A stretch of DNA of 5,811 nucleotides. Source: Clostridia bacterium. GTDB lineage: Bacteria; Bacillota; Clostridia; Saccharofermentanales; UBA5734. The position numbers were made by a program, and so were the translations under genes. Location of the stretch: positions 1 to 5,811 of the forward strand of contig JAGOFF010000153.1 in assembly GCA_017997315.1 (NCBI GenBank), written 5' to 3'. Below, piece after piece: positions 1-5,811 of the stretch; within the stretch, counting starts at the first letter, position 1; each line of letters opens with the position of its first letter. The notes beneath the pieces were generated by a model that saw only the letters and a list, made by a program, of their open reading frames with translations, ran no database searches and was not told where the DNA came from.

Positions 1-417
1 CCGCGCCGCTGCGGTCGCGCGGTCCATCGGTAGCAGGCAGACGTCGCCGAGCGGGACGGCCAGTCCCGCACGTGCGTCCACATCCGCATGGACGAGGAAC
101 TCCACGCGCACGTTGGTGCGGTCCTCGAGCCAGGTCGTGAACCGGTTTTCTCCATATCCGTATGAAACGACGTACTCGTTGTGCGCGAGCGACACCTGGA
201 GCGTTTCCTTGTTTTTGACGACAGGGAACTGCCCGTCGGTGTTGACGTTGGGGTGTCCGGTCTCGGTAGGTGCCGCGGTGGCCTCGGTCGGGATCGTGGT
301 CGCGGCGGGATCGCGGGCCCCCTTGCGGCGCGCGCATCCGTTCACACCGCCGAAACTCATGCCGACCGCCACGACCGCCACGCCGACGAGGACCGGCAGC
401 AGTCTGGATCTGGCCAT
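1..417 (-). CDS. Solute-binding lipoprotein paralogue, copy 4 (N-terminal part only)
   Basis: From ATG 417 the frame is open to the left edge, giving 139 residues; the stop is outside the window. The start is supported by a GAGAGGGGGG ribosome-binding site 7 bases upstream and by a signal peptide directly after it: R3/R5, hydrophobic 6-20, lipobox VNGC with cysteine 28. A linker rich in Thr, Ala and Pro follows (about 39-58), then ETLQVSLAHNEYVVSYGYGE (71-90) and the family block SYGYGENRFTTWLEDRTNV at 85-103 followed by RVEF. It differs from its neighbours within that block (NRF for NAF, TNVR for TGVQ), and the sequence after it (LVHADVDARAG) lacks the FIL(Y/F)P shared by copies 1-3, so it is the most divergent member over the part seen. 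The segment GDVCLLPMDRA (125-135) may correspond to the SDIYLGPIDR segment of copy 2. Function is inferred from the relatives: membrane-anchored ligand binding for an ABC importer. The ligand-binding bulk and the calcium-type loop cannot be checked here. Confidence 0.87.
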   Translation of the reverse strand, partial: MARSRLLPVLVGVAVVAVGMSFGGVNGCARRKGARDPAATTIPTEATAAPTETGHPNVNTDGQFPVVKNKETLQVSLAHNEYVVSYGYGENRFTTWLEDRTNVRVEFLVHADVDARAGLAVPLGDVCLLPMDRATAAAR

Positions 418-424
418 GCGGGAT

Positions 425-434
425 CCCCCCTCTC
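425..434 (-). promoter_or_regulatory. Ribosome-binding site of copy 4
   Basis: On the minus strand GAGAGGGGGG ends 7 bases before ATG 417. It fixes the start of the left-edge partial gene and places the signal peptide at the very N terminus. Confidence 0.7.
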
Positions 435-447
435 AGATAAACCGGGT

Positions 448-460
448 GCGGCAAGGCCGC
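448..460 (-). other. Small inverted repeat between copies 3 and 4
   Basis: The 52-base gap, the longest of the three, contains a perfect 5-bp stem (GCGGC / GCCGC) around a 3-base loop, 10 bases after the TAA of copy 3. No T-run follows it, so it is not a convincing terminator. It could be a weak intercistronic RNA hairpin or chance in G+C-rich DNA. Confidence 0.25.
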
Positions 461-469
461 CCATTAGGT

Positions 470-2347
470 TTATCGTTCGCGAAGGGGCATCGCTGTATAG
501 GGTTTCGGATACACGTCCCGCCAATCCCGGTCGAACGTGGTCTGCATCGCCGTGAGGCAATCGTCCAGCCCGAGTGCACGGATCGTATCGCGATATTCGG
601 CCCAGGCCGCGTCGTCGTCGATATCCAGACTACCGGAAATGAAATCCGTAACCATGGCCCGGCTGTAGTCTCCGATGTTCCGTCGCTCTTCCACGACCCG
701 GGATGTCGTGTCCGGATCCATTGACAGCGGGGGGATTGCACAGGGAACCGCGAACGGCTCGTACAGGTGGACCGCGGCGTACTCGACTGCGGCTTCCCGG
801 GTGGTTTCGCCCGGAGCGGCCAGCCCCATCCCGGAGCCCGTTCGTCCGGTCAGGGGGAACGATGTGCCCCAATGCTGCGCGGTGGGTCCGGCCCAGACAT
901 CCCGCAGTATTGCGATCCGCGCGGGACCGCCGTCGATCGCCGTCGTCCCTGCCGCGGGCAGGGTCCAGTCCGTATCCTGCTCTCCGAAACGCGCGCGCTG
1001 GAGTACCTCCGGGTCGTACAGCGCATCCAGCCAGGCCATCGCGAGCTCGGGGCACTGGGAATCCGCCGGGATCGCTGCGACCACGGTCCCGCCGATGTCC
1101 AGGTAATTGCTTTCCGCGACCCTCCCGGCTGCTGAGTCACGGCTTGAGGACCGGAGGGTGGTGAACGGATCGTAAAACGCGTAGGTGAACCCGTCCGGTC
1201 CGGCCAGCGGGGGCACCGTGACATATTTTTCACACACCGCCGGATCGTCCGAAAAATCGGTCCGGCGCGCGGCGGAGATGCAGGCGACGGTGTCCCCGCC
1301 GTTCCGCCCCACGACCGCGCGCAGCGTCTCCGCGGTGTGGCCGGCGTAGTCCGGATCCATCAGCCCGTCCCCCATGAGTCCGCACAGGTACCGAAGTCCG
1401 TCCCGGTAGCCGTCCTCGATAAAAGCGCAATGGATGAAGCCGTCCCCGACATAGTACCCGCTCCCGTCCTGATACGTGAATGCGTTCATGAGAAAGTCCG
1501 TCGGACGGGCGTACGACACCGACGTGCTCTCCGCGCCGGTCCACCCGATCTCGTCGTCCGCGTCTCCGTTGCCGTTGGCGTCCGCGTCCCGAACCCAGGC
1601 GAGGAACGCGGCAAGCTCGTCCGTGGTCGCCGGCATACCGCCGCCGTATGCGTCCAGGAACCCCTGGTGGATCCACATCCGCATCCCGAACGCGTCCGGA
1701 TCCTGCACGTCCAGGTCCGGCAGTGCCGGGAGGCTGTATCGCCGGCCGACCTCATCGGTCGGGGAGACGGCCTGCCCGAAAGGCAATGCGGCCAACGCCG
1801 CCCGGATATGGGGGGCATAGACCTCCACAAGGGACTCCAGCGGCTGCATTACGCCGCTTTCGCCCGCACGTTCTGCCGCCGACCGGCTCCAGCTGTACAG
1901 CACCAGGTCGCCGAGGTCTCCCCCCACGTACGGGTTAAAACTGAGTTTGGAGGATTCCTTCATTTCCGGAAATAAGATGAACTCGACCTGCACCCCGGTG
2001 CGGTCCTGGAGCCAGGTGGTGAACGCGTTCTCCCCGTATCCGTACGTGAGGATCCGCGGCGAATCCGCGATCACCACGCGGAGTATCGCGGGCTTTTCCA
2101 CCAGCGGGAGCGCGCCCCCGGGGCGGGGCAGGACGGTCGTAGCGGAAGGAGTCAGTGCAGTGGACGAGGCAGAGGTCGAGGTTCCGATCGTCGTCGGTGC
2201 GGTGGTCGGGCTCGTGGTCGGGATCGGTGTTCCGTCACCGCCGCATCCCGGCATCCCCATCAGCAGCGCGCAAAGCAGGAACACCGTTGCCGCAGTACGC
2301 ACGGTGCGGTGCAGGATGGTGGAATGAAACAAACCGGATGCCTTCAT
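470..2347 (-). CDS. Solute-binding lipoprotein paralogue, copy 3 (complete)
   Basis: 625 residues, ATG at 2347 behind a GGAGG ribosome-binding site 5 bases upstream, TAA at 470-472. The signal peptide has basic residues at 14 and 17 and a hydrophobic core 19-32. The lipobox is MPGC with the cysteine at 35; Met at -3 and Pro at -2 are less usual than LTGC of copy 2, but the CGG continuation and the linker support lipidation. The Thr/Ser/Pro-rich linker (about 40-78) is the longest of the set. Next come TYGYGENAFTTWLQDRTGV at 101-119, a variable block 126-220, MWIHQGFLDAYGGGMPATT at 224-242, calcium-type loop DADANGNGDADDE at 254-266, RPTDFLMNAF at 281-290, NGGDTVACISA at 349-359, PPLAGPDG at 379-386, a 47-residue variable stretch, LAMAWLDALYDPE at 435-447, WGTSFP at 493-498 and the C-terminal block 568-625, which ends PLRER rather than PTRTE. 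It is an LplA-like ABC-importer binding lipoprotein, with unknown ligand. It is the most divergent of the three well-covered copies at the extreme C terminus. It follows copy 2 by 25 bases and precedes copy 4 by 52. Confidence 0.93.
   Translation of the reverse strand: MKASGLFHSTILHRTVRTAATVFLLCALLMGMPGCGGDGTPIPTTSPTTAPTTIGTSTSASSTALTPSATTVLPRPGGALPLVEKPAILRVVIADSPRILTYGYGENAFTTWLQDRTGVQVEFILFPEMKESSKLSFNPYVGGDLGDLVLYSWSRSAAERAGESGVMQPLESLVEVYAPHIRAALAALPFGQAVSPTDEVGRRYSLPALPDLDVQDPDAFGMRMWIHQGFLDAYGGGMPATTDELAAFLAWVRDADANGNGDADDEIGWTGAESTSVSYARPTDFLMNAFTYQDGSGYYVGDGFIHCAFIEDGYRDGLRYLCGLMGDGLMDPDYAGHTAETLRAVVGRNGGDTVACISAARRTDFSDDPAVCEKYVTVPPLAGPDGFTYAFYDPFTTLRSSSRDSAAGRVAESNYLDIGGTVVAAIPADSQCPELAMAWLDALYDPEVLQRARFGEQDTDWTLPAAGTTAIDGGPARIAILRDVWAGPTAQHWGTSFPLTGRTGSGMGLAAPGETTREAAVEYAAVHLYEPFAVPCAIPPLSMDPDTTSRVVEERRNIGDYSRAMVTDFISGSLDIDDDAAWAEYRDTIRALGLDDCLTAMQTTFDRDWRDVYPKPYTAMPLRER
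1550..1588 (-). other. Calcium-type loop of copy 3
   Basis: Encodes DADANGNGDADDE (residues 254-266). It is the most acidic version of the loop, with an extra Asp next to the closing DE pair. Confidence 0.65.
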
Positions 2348-2351
2348 ACCG

Positions 2352-2359
2352 ACCTCCCT
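2352..2359 (-). promoter_or_regulatory. Ribosome-binding site of copy 3
   Basis: On the minus strand AGGGAGGT contains a full GGAGG core with 5 bases to ATG 2347. This is the best Shine-Dalgarno match of the three visible genes. It lies in the 25-base gap after the TAA of copy 2, so ribosomes ending copy 2 finish close to it, which suits translation from one transcript. Confidence 0.8.
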
Positions 2360-2372
2360 TTATGGTTTTCCC

Positions 2373-4136
2373 TTATTCCGTCCGCGTCGGCACCGGGGTA
2401 TACACCTCCGGATATACGTCCCGCCAATCCCGGTCGTACGCGGCCTGCATCGTCGCGAGGTATTCGTCCAGCCCGAGCGCGCGGATTGCCTCGGTATAGT
2501 TGGTCCAGACGGCGTCGTCGTCGATGTCCAGGTTGCCGTAGATGAAATCCGTAACCGCGGACCGGTTGTAATCTCCGATGTTTGTCCGCCACTCGTTGAC
2601 TTGGACCTGCGTATCCCGATCGAGCGCGAACGGCGGAAGCGCGCAGGGGACGGCATACGGCTCGTATACCCGCGCGGCCGCGCACTCCGCGGCCAGCGCC
2701 GGATCGGCTGCGGCGGGCAGAAGCACCTGCGACGTCGTGCTCCCCTGGAAAAGCAGCGGGAATGATTCCCCCCAGAATCCGGAGCTCTGCGCCATCCAGC
2801 GGTCCCGGAGGATCTCCGCGCGTGTCGGTCCGCCGTCCGCGGCCACGTTGCCCGCCGCCGGGGACTGCCAGTCCGCGCCCGGTTCCCCGAACGAGGCGCG
2901 CAGCAGCACCTCCGGGTCATACAGCGCGTCCAGCCAGGCCATGGCCAGTCCGGGATCGGCGCACTCGGGCGAGATCATGGCAGCGGCACTCCCGCGCGTG
3001 CGGTACGATCCGGTCGCGTCCGGATTCAGGAAACGTGCGTCGTACCGGACCCCGGCAAACGGATCGCCGTACGTCCGGGCCTGACCATCCGGACCGGCGA
3101 GCGGCGGCAGGCAGACATACTTCGCCTGGACCACTGGATCGTCCGACAACGAGGACAGCCGGCACGCGGAGACACAAGCGACGGTGTCGCCTCCGTTCTG
3201 TTCGATCCGTGCGCGGAGGGAGTTACCATCATGCGAGGGATACTCCGTATCCATCAGTCCGGCTTCCATGAGCCCGTTCAGGTACCGCAGCCCGTCCCGG
3301 TAGTTGTCCTCGATCAGGGCACAGCGCACGGCGCCGTTGCGGATAGCGTATCCGTCCCGGTCCTGCAGCGAGAATGCGTTCATGAGGAATTCCGTCGGGC
3401 GTGCGTACTGCACCGAGGTTTTCTCCGAGCCGGACCAGCCGATCTCGTCGGCCGGATCCCCGTTTCCGTTCGCATCCGCGTCCCGGACCCACAGCAGGAA
3501 CGCCCGGAGCTCTTCCGTAGTGGCCGGCATGCTGCCGCCGTATGCGTCGAGGAATCCTTGGTGGATCCACATCCGCATCCCGATCGTGTCCGGATCCAGG
3601 ACGTCGTCCTGCACCGCCAGAGGCAACGCGTAGACATGGCCGTCCGGGGCGGTCACCGCGCTGCGCAGCCAGGGGATCCGTTCCTCCTGCGCCGAGAGGT
3701 TCCCCGCATACCGCCCGATCAGGGATTCCAGCGGAAGCAGCTGCCCCTCCGCTCCGTAATGATCCGCCAGGCAGCGGTCGATCGGCCCGAGGTAAATGTC
3801 GCTCCCCGAGAACATCCATTCAGGGGAATACATCCCGAGGTTTTCCGGATACAGGATGAATTCGACCTGCACCCCGGTGCGGTCCTCGAGCCAGGTGGTG
3901 AACGCGTTTTCCCCGTACACGTAGGAGGCGATCCGTTCGTCCCGCAGCAGGATCACCCGCAGGCTCGCCTTCTCATTCGCGATCGGGAGCGTGCCCGTGG
4001 GATTGGGCTGGATTCCGGGCGCGGTCGGCTGCGTCGGCGTCGGTGTCGTACGTCCGCAACCTGTGAGCGCCCCGATCAACAATGCGGCGATCGGGACGAC
4101 CGCAGCGAGTCTTGCTCCGCTGCGCGGACTCCCCAT
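2373..4136 (-). CDS. Solute-binding lipoprotein paralogue, copy 2 (complete)
   Basis: 587 residues, ATG at 4136 and TAA at 2373-2375. The open frame runs upstream without a stop to 5303, but that part is the out-of-frame shadow of copy 1. ATG 4136 is chosen because a GGGAAGGGGG ribosome-binding site precedes it by 9 bases and a signal peptide follows at once: R5/R9, hydrophobic core about 10-24, lipobox LTGC with the lipid-modified cysteine at 27. A Thr/Pro linker follows (about 30-50). Then come the N-terminal block SYVYGENAFTTWLEDRTGV at 71-89, a variable block (96-185), MWIHQGFLDAYGGSMPATT at 189-207, calcium-type loop DADANGNGDPADE at 219-231, RPTEFLMNAF at 246-255, NGGDTVACVSA at 314-324, PPLAGPDG at 344-351, LAMAWLDALYDPE at 397-409, WGESFP at 455-460 and a C-terminal block (530-587) ending PTRTE. 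These features match LplA-like extracellular binding proteins. The likely role is ligand capture outside the membrane for an ABC importer; the ligand is not deducible. Eight cysteines besides Cys27 is unusual for this family. Confidence 0.93.
   Translation of the reverse strand: MGSPRSGARLAAVVPIAALLIGALTGCGRTTPTPTQPTAPGIQPNPTGTLPIANEKASLRVILLRDERIASYVYGENAFTTWLEDRTGVQVEFILYPENLGMYSPEWMFSGSDIYLGPIDRCLADHYGAEGQLLPLESLIGRYAGNLSAQEERIPWLRSAVTAPDGHVYALPLAVQDDVLDPDTIGMRMWIHQGFLDAYGGSMPATTEELRAFLLWVRDADANGNGDPADEIGWSGSEKTSVQYARPTEFLMNAFSLQDRDGYAIRNGAVRCALIEDNYRDGLRYLNGLMEAGLMDTEYPSHDGNSLRARIEQNGGDTVACVSACRLSSLSDDPVVQAKYVCLPPLAGPDGQARTYGDPFAGVRYDARFLNPDATGSYRTRGSAAAMISPECADPGLAMAWLDALYDPEVLLRASFGEPGADWQSPAAGNVAADGGPTRAEILRDRWMAQSSGFWGESFPLLFQGSTTSQVLLPAAADPALAAECAAARVYEPYAVPCALPPFALDRDTQVQVNEWRTNIGDYNRSAVTDFIYGNLDIDDDAVWTNYTEAIRALGLDEYLATMQAAYDRDWRDVYPEVYTPVPTRTE
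3444..3482 (-). other. Calcium-type loop of copy 2
   Basis: Encodes DADANGNGDPADE (residues 219-231). The first nine residues are identical in copies 1, 2 and 3; only the two or so residues before the closing DE pair vary. Confidence 0.65.
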
Positions 4137-4145
4137 ACCATCGCA

Positions 4146-4155
4146 CCCCCTTCCC
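4146..4155 (-). promoter_or_regulatory. Ribosome-binding site of copy 2
   Basis: On the minus strand GGGAAGGGGG ends 9 bases before ATG 4136, inside the 29-base gap after the TGA of copy 1. It decides the start: a gene model taking the whole open frame would begin 1167 bases upstream, inside copy 1, and would bury the signal peptide and lipobox in the protein interior. Confidence 0.75.
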
Positions 4156-4165
4156 GTTATCGCCC

Positions 4166-5811
4166 TCACTCCGTCCTCGTCGGCACCGGGGTATACGCCT
4201 CCGGATACACGTCCCGCCAATCCCGGTCGAACGCGGTCTGCATCGCCACGAGGCATTCGTCCAATCCGAGTCCGCGGAGTTGCGCAATATAGTCGGACCA
4301 GGCCGCGTCGTCGTCGATATCCAGGTTGCCGTAAATGAAATCCGTGATCGCGGAGCGGCAGAAGTCGTTGATGTTCGTCTTCCACTCGGTGACCTTCGTC
4401 TGCGTATCCGGATCGTACGCAAAGGGCGGAAGCGCACAGAGGGCGACAAACGGCTCGTACGTCCGCGCGGCCGCGCACTCCGCGGCGAGGCTCCGGATGG
4501 ATGCGGACACCGCCGCCGTCAGCACGGCCCCGCTCTCGCGGGGCATCCCAGGGAACGATGCGCCCCAGGTCTGCAGGGTCGTTCCGATCCATACGTCCCG
4601 CAGGATCTCTGCACGCGCCGGGCCGCCGTCGTCCGCGACCGTTCCGGACGCCGGAACCTGCCAGTCCGTGCCGGGCACCCCGAACGCGGCATGCAGCAGA
4701 ACCTCCGGATCGTGCAGCGCATCCGCCCAGGCCATGGCCAACTCGGGCTGCCGGCTGCCGGCCGGGATCATGCCGGCCGTCATGCCGGAGAACACGTCGG
4801 CATAGGCATAAGCCTTGCCGTCCGGTCCCGCCAGCGGGGGAACCGCCTCGTACTTCGCCTGGATGTCCGGCTCGGTCGACACCGTGTCCAGGTGTGCTGC
4901 GGAGACGCAGGCGACGGTGTCCCCGCCGTTCTGCCCCACCAGTTGCCGGATCGCGGCTTCGTCGTTGGATGGGTAGTTTGGATCCATCAATCCGTCCGCC
5001 ATGAGTCCGCTCAGGTACCGTAATCCTTCCCGGTAGCCCTCCTCGATCATCGCGCAGCGGACGACACCATTCCGGATATGGTATCCGTTCCGGTCCTGCG
5101 TCGTGAACGCGTTCATCAGGAAATCCGTCGGGCGGGCAAACGTCACCGCGGCTTTCTCCGCGCCGGTCCAGCCGACCTCGTCGCGGGCATCCCCGTTCCC
5201 GTTCGCGTCCGCGTCCCGGACCCACTGCAGGAACACCCGGAGCTCGTCCGTGGTGGTCGGCATCCCCCCGCCGTACGCATCGAGGAATCCCCGATGGATC
5301 CACATCCGCATCCCCGTCGCGTCCGGATCCGTCGTGCCGGGAATGCGCGGGACGGGCAGAGCGTAAACGTTCCCGTCCCGGGCCTGGAGCGTGGATGCCA
5401 GCAGCGGATCGGCATCCAGGCGCGCCCGGATATGATATCCGTACCGTTCGATGCTCTCGTCAAGCGGGATGCAGACCCCGCGGTACCCGAAAGCGTCCGT
5501 ACTTGCCTTGTCCTTCCGCATGAAAACCAGGTCGAACTGATCGAGCATGGACGACAACTCGACGCTCATCTTGGACTCGAACTCCGCGTTGGGATACAGA
5601 ATGAATTCCACCTGCACCCCGGTCCGATCCTGGAGCCAGGAAGTGAACGCGTTCTCCCCGTATACGTATGAAACCACCTGCGGGAACTGTTCCAGGACGA
5701 CCCGCAGCGTTGTGAGACGGGTTGTGATCGGGAGCGTACCCGGGGGATTGATCGTCGCGGGGGTGACGGGCGAGGTCAAGGGACCGTGCGTGGTCTCGAG
5801 CGGAGTGGTGG
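4166..5811 (-). CDS. Solute-binding lipoprotein paralogue, copy 1 (5' partial)
   Basis: The frame is open from the right edge to a TGA at 4166-4168 and shows 547 residues. The true start and signal peptide lie beyond the window. The TTG at 5779 is not a convincing start, because the frame continues upstream as a Thr/Pro-rich stretch (TTPLETTHGPL) matching the post-lipobox linkers of the other copies. Counting from the residue at 5779: SYVYGENAF block at 37-59, variable block 62-155, MWIHRGFLDAYGGG at 159-172, calcium-type loop DADANGNGDARDE at 189-201, NGGDTVACVSA at 284-294, PPLAGPDG at 314-321, LAMAWADALHDPE at 347-359, WGASFP at 405-410 and the conserved C-terminal block 480-537 ending PTRTE. 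The segment between PPLAGPDG and LAMAW is about 20 residues shorter than in copies 2 and 3. It is presumably a membrane-anchored, extracytoplasmic ligand-binding protein of an ABC importer, likely for a carbohydrate; the substrate is unknown. It is first of the four visible genes, with 29 bases to copy 2. Confidence 0.88.
   Translation of the reverse strand, partial: TTPLETTHGPLTSPVTPATINPPGTLPITTRLTTLRVVLEQFPQVVSYVYGENAFTSWLQDRTGVQVEFILYPNAEFESKMSVELSSMLDQFDLVFMRKDKASTDAFGYRGVCIPLDESIERYGYHIRARLDADPLLASTLQARDGNVYALPVPRIPGTTDPDATGMRMWIHRGFLDAYGGGMPTTTDELRVFLQWVRDADANGNGDARDEVGWTGAEKAAVTFARPTDFLMNAFTTQDRNGYHIRNGVVRCAMIEEGYREGLRYLSGLMADGLMDPNYPSNDEAAIRQLVGQNGGDTVACVSAAHLDTVSTEPDIQAKYEAVPPLAGPDGKAYAYADVFSGMTAGMIPAGSRQPELAMAWADALHDPEVLLHAAFGVPGTDWQVPASGTVADDGGPARAEILRDVWIGTTLQTWGASFPGMPRESGAVLTAAVSASIRSLAAECAAARTYEPFVALCALPPFAYDPDTQTKVTEWKTNINDFCRSAITDFIYGNLDIDDDAAWSDYIAQLRGLGLDECLVAMQTAFDRDWRDVYPEAYTPVPTRTE
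5177..5215 (-). other. Calcium-type loop of copy 1
   Basis: Encodes DADANGNGDARDE, with acidic or amide residues at alternating positions as in an EF-hand-like loop. Alginate-binding proteins AlgQ1/AlgQ2 and LplA-like proteins carry a comparable D-x-N-G-N-G-x-x-D-E loop at the same place, shortly after the conserved TT.EL helix. Metal binding here is inferred from that relationship. Confidence 0.65.

Larger units (their letters stand above)
1..5811 (-). repeat. Tandem gene-length repeats with three conserved blocks
   Basis: The window is built of gene-length direct repeats of about 1.8 kb. The N-terminal block occurs four times (5603-5671, 3858-3926, 1979-2047 and 97-165). The central block with the calcium-type loop occurs three times (5156-5314, 3423-3581, 1529-1687), with about 42 of 53 residues identical between copies 1 and 2 and about 45 of 53 between copies 2 and 3 by hand count. 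The C-terminal block occurs three times (4169-4342, 2376-2549, 473-646), about 44 of 58 identical for copies 1/2 and about 39 of 58 for copies 1/3. DNA is conserved too: a 20-base run is identical at 5295-5314, 3562-3581 and 1668-1687, and a 21-base run at 4209-4229, 2416-2436 and 513-533. Confidence 0.9.

Noticed and set aside
448..460. Rho-independent terminator after copy 3
   Set aside because: The stem is only 5 bp and no T-run follows on the minus strand, so a terminator call is not supported.
1337..1975. A 212-codon plus-strand frame opposite copy 3
   Set aside because: It is the antisense counterpart of the same block as the 353-codon frame (compare the shared RAGPPDLV / RAGPADLV segments), so it repeats only because the underlying genes are paralogues.
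3231..4292. A 353-codon open frame on the plus strand, antisense to copy 2 and crossing into copy 1
   Set aside because: Its product mirrors the conserved blocks of the opposite strand, is rich in Arg, Pro, His and Gly, has no recognisable domain and recurs as similar frames opposite the other copies. This is expected for G+C-rich coding DNA.
4082..5023. A 313-codon plus-strand frame opposite copies 1 and 2
   Set aside because: Same shadow pattern: no ribosome-binding site or signal was recognised, and the composition is typical of antisense frames.
2373..5303. A single 976-residue open frame spanning copy 2 and most of copy 1, suggesting a fusion protein
   Set aside because: The first 389 codons are the out-of-frame shadow of copy 1, arginine- and glycine-rich with no family motif. 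The ribosome-binding site, signal peptide and lipobox sit at ATG 4136, so translation starts there.
1..5811. CRISPR array, tRNA, rRNA, insertion sequence or phage attachment site
   Set aside because: The only repeats are gene-length paralogues. No short regularly spaced repeats, structural RNA or transposase motifs were seen, and the non-coding gaps total about 106 bases.

Overview
The window is almost entirely coding on the minus strand. It holds a head-to-tail array of four paralogous genes for exported lipoproteins that look like extracellular solute-binding proteins of ABC importers. In transcription order (right to left) they are copy 1 (4166-5811, start beyond the right edge), copy 2 (2373-4136, complete, 587 aa), copy 3 (470-2347, complete, 625 aa) and copy 4 (1-417, 139 aa visible, runs off the left edge). 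The gaps between them are only 29, 25 and 52 bases, each with a purine-rich ribosome-binding site. This looks like a single operon. No promoter or strong terminator is visible.

The family call rests on features typical of the LplA / alginate-binding-protein-like substrate-binding lipoproteins common in Bacillota: a signal peptide with a lipobox cysteine, a Thr/Ser/Pro-rich linker, the early NAFTTWL.DRTGV.VEF segment, the MWIH.GFLDAYG..MP.TT.EL segment leading into an acidic DADANGNGD..DE calcium-type loop, a PPLAGPDG segment, an LAMAW.DALYDPE-like segment, and a C-terminal D.DDD..W..Y...LR.LGLD..L..MQ..(F/Y)DRDW end. No permease, ATPase, glycosidase or regulator lies in the window, so the substrate cannot be named. 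The lipoproteins, strong GGAGG-type ribosome-binding sites and family suggest a G+C-rich member of the Bacillota (Clostridia-like). That is inference; no marker gene is present.

The paralogues alternate strongly conserved blocks (N-terminal, central, C-terminal; conserved also at the DNA level, with identical runs of about 20 bases) with blocks that differ almost completely (signal peptide and linker, about 90 residues after the N-terminal block, and about 25-47 residues after PPLAGPDG). This suggests a duplicated binding-protein family diversifying in ligand contacts or surface, possibly with recombination keeping the shared blocks similar. The array probably continues past both edges. The high G+C leaves many long stop-free frames on both strands; these were judged to be shadows.
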